From NCBI GenBank assembly GCA_010672785.1, contig JAAHFX010000004.1, positions 124,001-188,000 on the forward strand: 64,000 nucleotides of DNA. The letters are read 5' to 3'. The DNA comes from Sphaerospermopsis sp. SIO1G1. GTDB lineage: Bacteria; Cyanobacteriota; Cyanobacteriia; Cyanobacteriales; Nostocaceae. The translations under genes were made by a program, and so were the position numbers. The first letter of the stretch is position 1. Each line of letters starts with the position of its first letter. The notes beneath the pieces were generated by a model, which ran no database searches, was not told where the DNA came from, and saw only the letters and a list, made by a program, of their open reading frames with translations. Positions 18,957 through 28,748 of this stretch are shown here, in pieces.

Positions 18957-20969
18957 TTAACTATTCAGATAGGTATATCTCATAAAACTTTGCTCATAGG
19001 TTTGTAGCAGTAACTGAGATTCTCCTAGAGTAATTTGATTTTCTTCTAAGGCTTTTTCACAACGCTGACGAATTTTTTCCACCATGTCTTCAGAATCGTA
19101 TTGCACATATTTCACTACTTCTCCCATAGTGTCACCTTTAACAACGTGTTCAATTTGGTAGCCTTTGGGTGTAAGTTGAATATGAACTGCGTTTGTGTCT
19201 CCAAATAGGTTATGCAGATTGCCCATAATTTCTTGGTACGCTCCATTAAGGAACATTCCTAAATAGTATGGTTCTTGGTGACTGAATTTGTGCAGTTCTA
19301 ATACTGATTTTACATCCCGCAAATCAATAAAGTTGTCTATCTTACCATCACTGTCACAGGTGAGGTCGGCTAAAATACCCCTTTCTGTGGGTTCTTGATC
19401 AAGACGATGGATTGGCATAATGGGGAACAGTTGATTAATCGCCCAACAGTCTGGGGCTGATTGGAATACTGATAAGTTGATGTAATAAATAGAAGCCATG
19501 ATTTTTTCCAGGTCTTCTAGTTCATCGGGGACATATTCTTGTTGTCTGGTGACATCCAGAACTTTTTTACAGCAAGCCCAGTAAAGACGTTCAGCTTTTG
19601 CCCGTTCTTTTAGTCTTAAAATGCCTAAGTTAAATCTGCTGATGGCTTCTTCTTTGAATTGGGCCGCATCGTGGTAAAACTCTTGGAAATTCTCCTGGTT
19701 GATGGATTGGTAGGTTTCCCAAAGATAGTTGATAATTGGTGATTCTCCCTCTTTTGGTGGTTCTGGAGGATCAAGAGGGATTTCACTGGTGCTAAGTACG
19801 TCAAAGATCAGGACTGATTGATGAGAGGCGATCGCTCGACCACTTTCACTAACCAGTGTTGGTACGGGGATTTGATGCTCTGCACAGGTATCTTTTAATT
19901 CAGCTACAATATCATTGGCGTAGTTTTGCATATTGTAGTTTTTGGAGGCATAGAAGTTGGTTTGAGATCCGTCATAGTCTACTCCTAAACCTCCTCCTAC
20001 ATCCAAATATTTCATATCTGCACCTAACATAGCTAGCTCTACGTAGATACGACTGGCTTCTTGAATGGCATCTTTAATTACATTAATTGCAGAGATTTGA
20101 GAGCCTATATGAAAATGTAAAAGTTGAAGAGAATCAAGGAGTTCAGCTTGTTCAAGTTTTTTGACTGCTTCAGTAATTTCTGGGATAGTAAGACCAAATT
20201 TAGCACGATCGCCCGTAGATGTTCCCCATCTTCCCATGCCTTGGGTACTTAATTTTGCTCTCACTCCAACGATGGGCTTAATTCCTAGTTGACGGTTAGC
20301 AGCAATGACTAAATCTACCTCTTCAATCTGTTCTAAGACAATGATTGGTGTTTGTCCAAGTCTTTGGGCTAACATTGCCGTCTCAATGTATCCTCGGTCT
20401 TTGTAACCATTGCAAATTAAAAATGCGCCAGGGGTATCCAACAAGGCTAAAGCAATCATTAATTCAGGTTTAGAACCTGCTTCTAGTCCAAATTGATGGG
20501 GTTTACCAAAACGTACCAAATCCTCAATTAAGTGTCTTTCCTGATTACACTTGACAGGGAATACACCACGATAAACACCTGGGTAGTTGTAACGAGCGAT
20601 CGCTTTGGCAAAACAAGCGTTTAATCTTTCAATCCGATCTTCTAAAATATCGGAAAAGCGAATTAGTAATGGTAGTCCTAAATTCCTCAGTTTTAAAGCT
20701 TTCACCAATTCAAACAGGTCTAAAGAACCACCGCGATCTCCTTTTGGGGAAACTGTCACATGACCAGCAGCGTTAATAGAAAAATATGGTTTACCCCAAC
20801 CCTCTATACGGTATAAGTCTTCACTATCTTCAATTTTCCAAGTCCGGGTTAATTCTCCAGACGTAGTGCTAGGAAGTAGTAATTTTTTTTTCTTCTGGTT
20901 TTTTAGTTCTGATTTATGACCATTGTTAGGCATTTTCACGATGTCATTGGTAGTTGATTCAACACCCAT
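18957..20969 (-). CDS. speA: Biosynthetic arginine decarboxylase
   Basis: A 670-residue PLP enzyme converting arginine to agmatine, the entry to polyamine synthesis. The N-terminal TIM-barrel motifs include YPGVYRGVFPVKCNQERHLI (PLP-lysine region KCNQ), LHFHIGSQISAINVIKDA, and LDVGGGLGVDYDGS. Further on come LVSESGRAIASHQ and the CDSDGKIDNF segment of the catalytic cysteine/aspartate site. Length and the C-terminal extension match the SpeA family. The first 20 residues are variable. A family member is expected in every Nostoc-type genome. Confidence 0.97.
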   Translation of the reverse strand: MGVESTTNDIVKMPNNGHKSELKNQKKKKLLLPSTTSGELTRTWKIEDSEDLYRIEGWGKPYFSINAAGHVTVSPKGDRGGSLDLFELVKALKLRNLGLPLLIRFSDILEDRIERLNACFAKAIARYNYPGVYRGVFPVKCNQERHLIEDLVRFGKPHQFGLEAGSKPELMIALALLDTPGAFLICNGYKDRGYIETAMLAQRLGQTPIIVLEQIEEVDLVIAANRQLGIKPIVGVRAKLSTQGMGRWGTSTGDRAKFGLTIPEITEAVKKLEQAELLDSLQLLHFHIGSQISAINVIKDAIQEASRIYVELAMLGADMKYLDVGGGLGVDYDGSQTNFYASKNYNMQNYANDIVAELKDTCAEHQIPVPTLVSESGRAIASHQSVLIFDVLSTSEIPLDPPEPPKEGESPIINYLWETYQSINQENFQEFYHDAAQFKEEAISRFNLGILRLKERAKAERLYWACCKKVLDVTRQQEYVPDELEDLEKIMASIYYINLSVFQSAPDCWAINQLFPIMPIHRLDQEPTERGILADLTCDSDGKIDNFIDLRDVKSVLELHKFSHQEPYYLGMFLNGAYQEIMGNLHNLFGDTNAVHIQLTPKGYQIEHVVKGDTMGEVVKYVQYDSEDMVEKIRQRCEKALEENQITLGESQLLLQTYEQSFMRYTYLNS

Positions 20970-21241
20970 TTATTCCTCACCTCTATGTTTCGCCCATGAA
21001 CTACCAATTTAACAAAATTAGTTTAATCACAAAATATAAACCTGGTAAGATTTTTACTTGGTTAAGAAGTAGTTAATAAAGATTAACACCAATTGGGAAT
21101 GGGTAATTGCTGATCAATTCTCCTTATCTTCCCATCACCCCACTGTCCCATTTTCCCATTTCTTCCTGGAACTACTAGACAAAAGACGTACATACAATTG
21201 ACAATTAACGCAGGTAATTTGTTATGCTTTGGGAGACTGAT

Positions 21242-21694
21242 TTGGAACGTACATTTTTAGCAATTAAGCCTGATGGAGTCCAACGCGGGTTGGTAGGTGA
21301 AATTATACGTCGGTTTGAAAATAAAGGCTTTACCCTCGTGGGTTTAAAGTTGATAAATGTCAGTAAGGAACTAGCTGAACAACACTATGATGTTCACAAA
21401 GAAAAGGGCTTCTTTCCTGGTTTAATTAAATTTATCACTTCAGGCCCTGTTGTAGCTATGGTTTGGGAAGGAGAGGGTGTTGTTGCATCTGCAAGAAAAA
21501 TCATTGGTGCAACTAACCCTTTAAGTGCTGAACCCGGCACAATTCGTGGTGATTTCGGAATTACTGTTGGTCGTAATCTTATCCACGGTTCTGATGCTAT
21601 TGAAACAGCACAAACAGAAATCAAACTTTGGTTTAAGGAAGAAGAATTATTGAGTTGGCAACCTACCCTCACACCTTGGTTAATAGAAGACTAG
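21242..21694 (+). CDS. ndk: Nucleoside-diphosphate kinase
   Basis: A 150-residue enzyme that transfers the gamma phosphate between nucleoside triphosphates and diphosphates. Its N-terminus is [20 protein letters not shown], and its active-site segment is [20 protein letters not shown], with the phospho-accepting His. I place the start at the TTG at 21242: it gives the usual family length and N-terminus (MERTFL), and GGGAG (21231-21235) lies 6 bases before it. An in-frame ATG at 21224 would add six residues (LWETDL region) and has no good ribosome-binding site. Confidence 0.96.
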   Translation: MERTFLAIKPDGVQRGLVGEIIRRFENKGFTLVGLKLINVSKELAEQHYDVHKEKGFFPGLIKFITSGPVVAMVWEGEGVVASARKIIGATNPLSAEPGTIRGDFGITVGRNLIHGSDAIETAQTEIKLWFKEEELLSWQPTLTPWLIED

Positions 21695-21769
21695 GTTAGT
21701 CATTGGTCATTAGTCAATTAGTCATCAGTGATTGACTTTTGACTTGTGACCTTTTTTTTATTTAGGAGA

Positions 21770-21941
21770 TGCAGCAAAAAGTTATCTGTGTAGACTAGGG
21801 AACAGGAAGGATCAGGGAACAGTTTCAAGAGTTGGTAAGGAAATAATTTTTACCGAAAGTGCAAGATTTTCAAGCACTGATCCTTAAATATCTTGCACTT
21901 TTAGTTATCTAGTGTCCACAGATCACTTTTTGCAGCAAGCC
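21770..21941. repeat. Repeat family C copy (MITE-like)
   Basis: Left end TGCAGCAAAAAGTTATCTGTG and right end CCACAGATCACTTTTTGCAGC are near-perfect inverted repeats about 170 bp apart. The interior holds GTGCAAGATTTTCAAGCACT. It fills most of the 322-bp ndk-terC gap, which also contains CACCAAT-type heptamers (21969-22005). Confidence 0.9.
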
Positions 21942-22016
21942 TTAATTACTGATTAAATTCAGATTCCCAGTCACCAATCACCAGTCGCCAATCACCAATC
22001 ACTGTTTCAGCAAGCC

Positions 22017-22739
22017 CTATTTTGTGACTTCAGTTTTTTCTGGCTCTTCAGTTTTTATAAGCATTTCTGTCCGTTTGGAAAATCCCCAAGTTAAGATAAT
22101 GGCGATGGCACTAATCATGATCCATTGGGGTGGGACAAAATCTTCATTAATCACTCTTAACAACAAGCGTATACCGACAAAAGCTACGGTAATATAACCT
22201 GCGTCCGCCAAGTGTACATATTCATCTAACCAACGAATAAATAACCCAGCCATAAATCTCAAGGCGACTATACCAATGGTTGTACCAGTAATCACTAACC
22301 ACGCTTCTTGGGAAACAGCGATCGCCGTAGTTACACTATCTAAAGAAAAAGCTAAGTCTGTAAAGGCAATAACTGGTATAACTTGCCACAAAGAAATATA
22401 TTTTGGTCCGTGGTGTTGGTTATCTTCCTCTTCTGGAGACGTGAAATGTTGAAAAACTAGCCAAAGTAGATAAGCAGCGCCCAAAAGTTCAAATTGCCAA
22501 AATTTTTGTATCCAGGTAGCTGTTAGTAATAGAGTAATTCTTAACACATAGGCAAATACTAAACCAATGTTTAAAGCTTGACGTTCTAATTTTTTATCTT
22601 CTAATCCTTGAGCGATCGCAGCGAGAGCGATGGCATTATCTGCGGATAGTACAGCTTCTAGAAATACCAGAATGAGTAATACTATAGGGGCTTCCAGGCT
22701 GAAATTAAAGTGTAAGTAATCAAATATTTGGTCTAGCAT
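22017..22739 (-). CDS. TerC family integral membrane protein
   Basis: A 240-residue protein with about seven membrane helices. The two TerC signature acidic motifs are present: LSADNAIALAA (about residues 32-42) and AFSLDSVTTAIA (about 130-141), which in the family bind metal. TerC proteins are linked to manganese export or homeostasis and, in plants and cyanobacteria, to thylakoid-protein assembly. The C-terminus is basic and cytoplasmic-looking. It is monocistronic; the start ATG at 22739 fits the family. Confidence 0.93.
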   Translation of the reverse strand: MLDQIFDYLHFNFSLEAPIVLLILVFLEAVLSADNAIALAAIAQGLEDKKLERQALNIGLVFAYVLRITLLLTATWIQKFWQFELLGAAYLLWLVFQHFTSPEEEDNQHHGPKYISLWQVIPVIAFTDLAFSLDSVTTAIAVSQEAWLVITGTTIGIVALRFMAGLFIRWLDEYVHLADAGYITVAFVGIRLLLRVINEDFVPPQWIMISAIAIILTWGFSKRTEMLIKTEEPEKTEVTK

Positions 22740-23132
22740 TCTGATTTACTATGATGGAGAAAGTTTTAAATTAACAGCAATAGGATTTCTTATTATATAA
22801 CTTGCAATAAATCGCTACTTTTATCTAGCTTAACCCCATTTTGGTGAATTTACCTGAGATTCTGTATGTGTTTGAATCCTGGATATTCTGATTCTGACAA
22901 TTTCTTTTTTGAACAAACTACTACAGTCACAGAGAATATGGATAAAAATTATATCAAAATCTCAAAATTTATTTATTTTTAGATATTTTTATGGTTTTGA
23001 AAATGAGTAACCATAATCATAAAAATTTAAGAATTAATTCAACTTTCTAGAAAACATGAACCATAAAGCTGAATGTCTAATATAATTTTTAATGATTAAT
23101 TCATATTCAGTCTTCAGAAATTAACATAATAA

Positions 23133-23225
23133 TAGGAATTACGCAAAATATCTCTCAAATTCTCTTATCTTCGTGTCCTTTGCGTCCTTCGTGGTTCATT
23201 CTTCCGTAACTTATGCGTCAGTCCT
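23133..23225 (+). repeat. Repeat family B-prime copy
   Basis: Ends AGGAATTACGCAAAATA and TTATGCGTCAGTCCT. The core reads CTTCGTGTCCTTTGCGTCCT then TCGTGGTTCATTCTTCCGTA, unlike the GTCATTGCGACG core of family B. Related copies are at 40902-40983 (reverse) and 41573-41665. Confidence 0.75.
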
Positions 23226-23430
23226 GAATCAAACAACATAGACAAAGAATAAAAACTTAAAGTTTTAATCATCATGGATGATTAGAAAATAAAAATGTTA
23301 ACACAGAAAAACAAAGCTTTGATTAGTTTTTAAAAACTATGCTAACCAAAGTATTGAAATGGAGAAGTGCAATAATTTATCAAAAAATTAACTGATAAAA
23401 TAGTAAACTCAGATATAACAATTAAAAGAA

Positions 23431-23592
23431 TAATATCAAATCCGTTAGCATGGGAATGATATGTTTTCCTCACGTAGGGGCAAACCCCCCGTGGTTGCCC
23501 CAGAAATGATATATATATATTTCCCACAGATATTGATATTAAACAAGGGGATATTCAAAAAATAATACCGATGCACCCGGAAACGATACAAA
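23431..23592 (+). repeat. Repeat family E copy 1
   Basis: About 160 bp containing CCGTTAGCAT, CCTCACGTAGGGGCAAACCC, CCCGTGGTTGCCC and TTCCCACAGATATTGATATT, ending near GATGCACCCGGAAACGATAC. It matches 44688-44842 in the opposite orientation with scattered mismatches. Confidence 0.88.
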
Positions 23593-24067
23593 TAAGGCCG
23601 CCTGAATAAATGTATAAATATTGTAGAGAAAGGGTTTGAGACTATTTGAAATTGAGAACTTGCCCAATAGATATTTGAGGATCAGTGCTTGAAAACCTTG
23701 AGCTTTGGGTGAAAATTGAAACTTACCAACAATCTAAAACTGTCACCTTTCACCTACCTCTACGGCAATACTTTCACGCTTAACAGCATCCCCTCAATAT
23801 TATGAGTAGAAAAAGATTATGTCTGTATTTCTTAATTGTTAAATGCTCCCTACAGTATGAAACTATTAAACTTTGACTGAAACTAAAAAAAGACTTCAAT
23901 CTCACCCATTACTCTATTTTTACCATTTTTACAGCAATAGACAAGATAGCGAGGAAGTGGATAATATCTGAAACCTGGTGGTAACTATAATTGTAATCTT
24001 GCCTATTACTGTTGATTTATTGATTATTGTAATTAATCAAGAGGAATTTTAGGGAAGATTTAATTGC

Positions 24068-24445
24068 TTAACAATATTGTGATATGTCTTCACCACATTC
24101 ATCAGCTAAATAGCATAGGGCGCGAAATCTTAAACCTACTACTTCTTCATACAAAGGATTGAGCTTGCACATTGGGGGAATATGAAGCAGAATTTTACCA
24201 AACAATTTGACATCCCGTTCAAAAGGACATTGTGCTGGAATGAGTTGACATACCCGATGGGCAAATTGGCGATTACATACTTGTAAATTATCTAACCAAT
24301 TACGCAAAGGACGCAGAAGATTCCAACCTGAATGGGAGCGAGGATTGTTTTGTAACGAATCTTGAGACTGATGATGAGTGTCTTCTGGGGGAGATACCCA
24401 ACTTGCAACAAAAATATTTCTTGTATTACCTTCAAATACCTTCAT
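24068..24445 (-). CDS. Mo-dependent nitrogenase C-terminal domain protein
   Basis: A 125-residue protein. Residues about 40-125 match the Mo-nitro_C family found in diazotrophic cyanobacteria: CQLIPAQCPFERDVKLFGK, LHIPPMCKLNPLYEEVVGLR and FRALCYLADECGEDISQYC. Cysteines are numerous (CNRQ, CQL, CPF, CKL, CYL, CGE, C-terminal C). The first 35 residues are variable. The domain is known from its relation to nitrogenase components, but the function of stand-alone copies is unresolved. No nif genes adjoin it. It supports a nitrogen-fixing cyanobacterium as the source. Confidence 0.88.
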   Translation of the reverse strand: MKVFEGNTRNIFVASWVSPPEDTHHQSQDSLQNNPRSHSGWNLLRPLRNWLDNLQVCNRQFAHRVCQLIPAQCPFERDVKLFGKILLHIPPMCKLNPLYEEVVGLRFRALCYLADECGEDISQYC

Positions 24446-24826
24446 GGTTACTCCTCTCTTATTATGAGGGTATTCACCTTACTGATGAATATACAATATG
24501 ACAATTATGACATCCGGGAGAATAGTATTCTGACGGGGATTCTATAAAAAGTGTGAGTAGCCACTTCCGATGAGAATCTGTGTATTACTACGTCAAGTAA
24601 AACCTAATTTCCTTAAACTTAGTAGTGTTGTTAGCTAATCTTGTCCATAACTTGACACTCTTTAAATTCTAATAAAGACTAGTCAATTTTGGATGATTTA
24701 ATTGTAACCGTTACCAAATTTAATATATAGACAAATTGTCTAAAATGTTTTAAATCAGAACACAAGTTTGTGAACAGAGAAGGTAGTCACTTAGAATCAA
24801 GGCATAATCATAGTTTTGGGGCTGAC

Positions 24827-25040
24827 AGGGTGACAAAAAAGCTAAAGTTAAAACAGGGTTTAGGACTAGAAAAAATTAACTCTTTAAAAATCAAATGCCA
24901 ATGCAACATCAGGAAAGCATCAAAAGCCTAATTTGAGTAACAAGAAATAAATTAACCCAATCACTGTCACCACAATGACAATTTTTTTCTCCCCGCACCC
25001 TGCACCCTGCACCCTGCCTAGTTTTTACGTTTGTCACCCG
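24827..25040. repeat. Repeat family D copy (MITE-like)
   Basis: Outer inverted repeat GGGTGACAAA (about 24829) and TTTGTCACCC (about 25030). The interior contains AAGCTAAAGTTAAAACAGGG, CACTGTCACCACAATGACAA and a GCACCCT tandem run (about 24995-25016). A second copy without the right end is at 36220-36425. Confidence 0.8.
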
Positions 25041-25078
25041 GTAAGGTTTTGGGATCATTAGGCAGCAGTGTGATCACC

Positions 25079-25210
25079 TCAAGCAAAAACAGCAAAAAAT
25101 CCTTGACTCCAATGCGGAATCATGACAACTGCTATTGTAGTTAATCCCCACAAGTTTCGGAGATCAAAATCACAATTAGCTTCAATAACATCTTCCACGG
25201 ACAAAGACAT
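25079..25210 (-). CDS. Doubtful 43-residue open frame
   Basis: An ATG-started frame of 43 codons encoding MSLSVEDVIEANCDFDLRNL, followed by WGLTTIAVVMIPHWSQGFFA. The first half is acidic and the second hydrophobic, as in small membrane-associated cyanobacterial peptides or the start of a decayed larger gene. No ribosome-binding site is seen before the ATG. I recognise no family. Confidence 0.3.
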   Translation of the reverse strand: MSLSVEDVIEANCDFDLRNLWGLTTIAVVMIPHWSQGFFAVFA

Positions 25211-25531
25211 TTTTTTTGATAAAAATTTACTTTTACTAACCTATTGAAAAATGCACATAAAAAATGTCACACTCAGAATATCATCGCCAGTTAATCAGTT
25301 GATATGAAAACAGAAGTACATTTGTCATCCCTCTGAAGTAACAATTTTCAGAACAGAGATGGTGAGTTATCAAACATAGTATTCTCGGTTTATCAAACAC
25401 AATACCCGTAAAAGACAAAGTTTTGCGATGAATTATCTGGGATCATAAACATACAATCTTTAAATATTAAGATTTAGTTATGATTTAAGTAATTTCAAAA
25501 AAGTAGTTATTTTCGTTACAGGAGTGTTCGG

Positions 25532-26251
25532 GTGCTTAATATTTCCAAAATCATACCCCAAGGTAAATTAAAAATTCCCACTTTAAGTCTAATTGCGACT
25601 GCCAGTGTATTGGTTTTAGGCACAATTGGTCAAATGACAACAATTAACCTTAAATCTCAGGCAATAGCAGCAGATATACCTGGTTATACAAATCGAATTC
25701 AAAGCGGCGAAAACTCCTTACTGTCAAAATTAAGAAGTTTCAGAGATACAAAAAGCCAATTTAGTTCAGATACTACAAATACTATAGAGACCAAAGATTC
25801 ATTAAGTGAAACTTTGAAAAGAAGTATTCAAATACAAACAAACACAAAACCATCTATACAAGAACCATTGTTTACACTTCCGAAACAAGATGGAATTTAC
25901 CTCTATGGCCAATCTTCAGTTCCTGATCAATTAGGACAAGGCTACATCGTGTTTCAGAAGCAAAAGGGTAAGGTAACTGGCGCATTATATATGCCTAGTT
26001 CTGAGTTTAGCTGTTTCCAAGGTACAATTGCTAGATCAGGTGAGTTAGCTATGACTGTAACCAGTTCTCCGAGTGAAACTGGCATAGCTCAAGTTTCAGC
26101 AACCAGTAGAATTCCCAGAATCACAGATGAAATCAGTCCTACCTATGCTTATTCTGTTGCATTACGGGACTACCACCAACTAGCATCGGTGGGTGAGAAT
26201 GACAGAAAAATTTTACAAGCTTGTCAGCAAGATTTGGGTGGTAATAACTAA
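25532..26251 (+). CDS. Conserved cyanobacterial secreted or anchored protein
   Basis: A 239-residue protein starting at GTG, with AGGAG 8-12 bases before it. Residues about 17-40 are hydrophobic (LIATASVLVLGTIGQM) and followed by Ala-rich sequence near residue 50 (QAIAAD), which suits a signal peptide or anchor. The middle (50-115) is polar. The C-terminal half has GIYLYGQSSVPDQLGQGYIV and VTGALYMPSSEFSCFQG, a beta-rich conserved unit I recall from Nostocales hypotheticals. Two cysteines (in SCFQG and ILQACQQ) could pair. Function unknown. Confidence 0.75.
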   Translation: MLNISKIIPQGKLKIPTLSLIATASVLVLGTIGQMTTINLKSQAIAADIPGYTNRIQSGENSLLSKLRSFRDTKSQFSSDTTNTIETKDSLSETLKRSIQIQTNTKPSIQEPLFTLPKQDGIYLYGQSSVPDQLGQGYIVFQKQKGKVTGALYMPSSEFSCFQGTIARSGELAMTVTSSPSETGIAQVSATSRIPRITDEISPTYAYSVALRDYHQLASVGENDRKILQACQQDLGGNN

Positions 26252-26262
26252 GCAATAAAACA

Positions 26263-26943
26263 CTAATACTCTATTCCGGCTTGGGCTTTTATGCCTTGGT
26301 CTTTTAAAGGATGCTTGACTAAAGTCATCTCTGTGACTAAATCAGCCTTTTCAATTAAAGCCTGTGGTGCGCTTCTGCCAGTTAGAATAATATGCTTATA
26401 TGCTTGCTTCTGCCTTAATCCTGCCAATACTTGTTCTACTTGTAAGTATCCTAGTTTAAGAGCAATGTTAATCTCATCCAGCAATACCAATTGAAAATCT
26501 GGATTGCGGATAAATTCTAGGGATTTATTCCAAGCTGCATTAGCTTTATCCAGATCCCGATCACGGTCTTGAGTTTCCCAGGTAAAACCTTCACCCATTG
26601 CATGAAATTCTAATTGATCTGACCAATGACTCAAAACCCCCTTTTCTGAAGGTTCCCAAGCACCTTTAATAAATTGGACAATTGCTACTTTATGTCCGTG
26701 TCCAAGTGATCTCATCACCATACCTAAAGCCGCAGTGGTTTTACCCTTGCCATTCCCCGTATTAACTATAATCAAACCTTTATCTGGTTTAGCGTCGGCT
26801 ATCCTTTGATCTTGTATTTCTTTGCGACGCTGCATTTTTTTGCGATATTGTTCATCATTCAGAGATGATGAAATAACTTCATCTATTAACCGGGAAATTT
26901 CCGGATCAGAATTTAACTCATTTGGTTTATCGTTAATCATCAA
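26263..26943 (-). CDS. cobO: Cob(I)yrinic acid a,c-diamide adenosyltransferase
   Basis: A 226-residue CobO/BtuR-type enzyme that attaches the 5'-deoxyadenosyl group to the cobalt of corrinoids. The ATP-binding P-loop is NTGNGKGKTTAALG (61-74), the acidic motif is LVLLDEINIALK, and HIILTGRSAP follows, all as in the family. The N-terminal 50 residues form a charged helix. The gene is convergent with the preceding secreted-protein gene (11-bp gap). It belongs to cobalamin synthesis with cobM at 43643, but the two are not linked. Confidence 0.95.
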   Translation of the reverse strand: MMINDKPNELNSDPEISRLIDEVISSSLNDEQYRKKMQRRKEIQDQRIADAKPDKGLIIVNTGNGKGKTTAALGMVMRSLGHGHKVAIVQFIKGAWEPSEKGVLSHWSDQLEFHAMGEGFTWETQDRDRDLDKANAAWNKSLEFIRNPDFQLVLLDEINIALKLGYLQVEQVLAGLRQKQAYKHIILTGRSAPQALIEKADLVTEMTLVKHPLKDQGIKAQAGIEY

Positions 26944-27477
26944 GAGATTTTATTGAGCAACAAGTTTTTAGCAAGTTATAAATTCAAAAAAGTCTAATTT
27001 TAGAGTTGATTTAATTACTTACTTACTTATTTATCTTACTATACATAAATTTGAAAATATGTTAGGAATAGCCTTTTAAGGTATTGCGTAATGAGAAATT
27101 CGTGTTTTGGGGTTGGCAGCAAAAAGTTATCTGTGGAGGCTAGGGAGTAGGGAGTAGGGAGTAGGAAACAGGGATTTTTATTGATTACTAAAATATCCCA
27201 TTAATTTTGCTCAGGTACTTACATCAGATTTCGTTGCTATAAGGTACAAATCATAATCATAAAATTCTTGTGGGGTGGGCATCTTGAGTGGGGTGGGCAT
27301 CTTGCCTGCCAATAAAGTACCTCATGATACCAGAAAATGCTGTATTAGTAAAATAATACACTGTGAAATGTCTATTACCATAGTCATATACTTTCCGGGT
27401 GATAGGTATTATTCATGAGCATAAGCAAAAGACAAGAGGAAAAAAATGTTTTCAATTCTGAATTCAGGAATCATTCA
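26944..27477. other. 534-bp spacer with repeat pieces
   Basis: It contains a partial family C repeat (27113-27175: GGCAGCAAAAAGTTATCTGT followed by GGAGTAG tandem units) and a full family A copy (27221-27344). No gene is visible. Confidence 0.6.
27221..27344 (+). repeat. Repeat family A copy
   Basis: Starts ACATCAGATTTCGTTGCTAT and ends ATGCTGTA. It has two tandem GGGGTGGGCATCTTG units and the internal pair AAGGTAC/GTACCTC. Confidence 0.9.
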
Positions 27478-28044
27478 TTATCTAGTCAACTCCATCAAAA
27501 CCATATCTACTAAATCTCCCTTGGGCATTTGCCATGATTTATACAAAATTTCTGTAACTACAAATCCTACTTTTTTACACATATTAATCGAAGTTTTATT
27601 AGATAACAAAATTGATGAGCCGATTTTTTTAAGTTGTAATTCATCAAAAGCATATCTAACAATACGTCTTAAAACTAGTCTTCCATATCCTTTCTTACGA
27701 TATCTTGGATCAAGAATTACTACACCGACTTCAGCCGCTAATAAATCCATATTGAAGCCTTTTAATACTACATATCCAATTGGAAAATCCTCGGTTTCCA
27801 AATAAACTCCTAATATCAGAGGCTGACTTTTTCGACAATATGGTAAAGCGTAAGATGAAATTGCTGCTATAAACTTTTCTACTTCATTAATTTCAAAGAC
27901 AGTATTCCAACCTAATAAATCTATGAGACTTAAATCCTGAGCAAGTTTGATTAAATGCTGAATATGGTTATGTTCTATAGAAGCTAAAAAAAGCTTTGTA
28001 CCAGTTGCTTTATATTCTTCTTCTAAAATAATTTCTGCTTTCAT
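27478..28044 (-). CDS. GNAT family N-acetyltransferase
   Basis: A 188-residue protein with the GNAT fold signature: VGVVILDPRYRKKGYGRLVL, where RKKGYG is the acetyl-CoA pyrophosphate-binding loop, followed by a helix (RRIVRYAFDELQLKKI) and the late SNKTSINMCKKVGF motif. The N-terminus has an unusual 20-residue lead (MKAEIILEEEYKATGTKLF). The substrate is unknown. It is the only gene between two repeat-bearing spacers. Confidence 0.88.
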   Translation of the reverse strand: MKAEIILEEEYKATGTKLFLASIEHNHIQHLIKLAQDLSLIDLLGWNTVFEINEVEKFIAAISSYALPYCRKSQPLILGVYLETEDFPIGYVVLKGFNMDLLAAEVGVVILDPRYRKKGYGRLVLRRIVRYAFDELQLKKIGSSILLSNKTSINMCKKVGFVVTEILYKSWQMPKGDLVDMVLMELTR

Positions 28045-28748
28045 ATTGTTTAGTTCCTAAAAGTACAGCCAAATATAGATTTATATTGGAAATCTAATTT
28101 TCTAATAGGGACATATTAACATGAAATCAATTTCCAGAAATGAATATTTATCAGCGTCATTAAAGTTACAGTAAGCAACTATTATTCAGTACATAGTATG
28201 CTCAAAGAATATTGAAGTTTGCAATTAAGCAAGCATATACTAAGTTGACATAGACCCTTCAATCAATTCCTAGTTTTGTTAGAAATGAGCAGAATTTTAT
28301 CCTTTAATTCATACACTATTTTCAGAGAATGAAACTTTTCTTTTGTGGAGTTGGCATTTTGTCTACCACCTCTTAACACCGAAAACTCCTGTATGTGGTA
28401 ACATAAACAAATTATTTATAGAATTGATAGCGATCGCTGACATTGGTACTTAGTTAATTCTCAAATTATTGGTGCTAACATTAGACTACGAGTAAAACAG
28501 AGAACCAAAAACCAGGGTCTAGACATCAGCGAACACGGAGAAGAAGGTTATAATTCCGAGTTTGGCGATCATATTAACATTTAGAATGACAGGTAACACT
28601 CAGAAGTCAAAATTAATACAGCAGTTTCGAGACCAATAAGGTACAAAGCAAAATTATGAAAACCTTGTGGAATGGGCATCTTGCCTGCCAGAAATGTACT
28701 GCATTCAAATCAATTATGCTGTAACTTCAGACTTCAGACTCCTGTCTC
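28045..28748. other. 704-bp gene-free region
   Basis: AT-rich, with a GCGATCGC octamer at about 28431 and a family A repeat near the right end (28619-28723). I see no gene or other structure. Confidence 0.5.
28619..28723 (+). repeat. Repeat family A copy, shortened
   Basis: ACAGCAGTTTCGAGACCAAT at the left and TTATGCTGTA at the right, flanked by TA. Only one core unit (ATGGGCATCTTGCCTGCCAG) is present. Confidence 0.82.

Larger units (their letters stand above)
22740..24067. other. 1.3-kb gene-free region with several repeats
   Basis: No gene found. It contains a family B-prime repeat (23133-23225) and a family E repeat (23431-23592). A family C-like fragment lies at about 23645-23715 (gagaacttgcccaatagata, then tttgaggatcagtgcttgaa). 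The stretch 23720-24060 is AT-rich with nothing identifiable. Confidence 0.55.
24446..25531. other. 1.1-kb mostly gene-free region
   Basis: It holds a family D repeat (24827-25040) and a 43-codon open frame of doubtful status (25079-25210, minus). The rest, including the 300 bases upstream of the secreted-protein gene at 25532, is AT-rich with no recognised motif. Confidence 0.5.
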
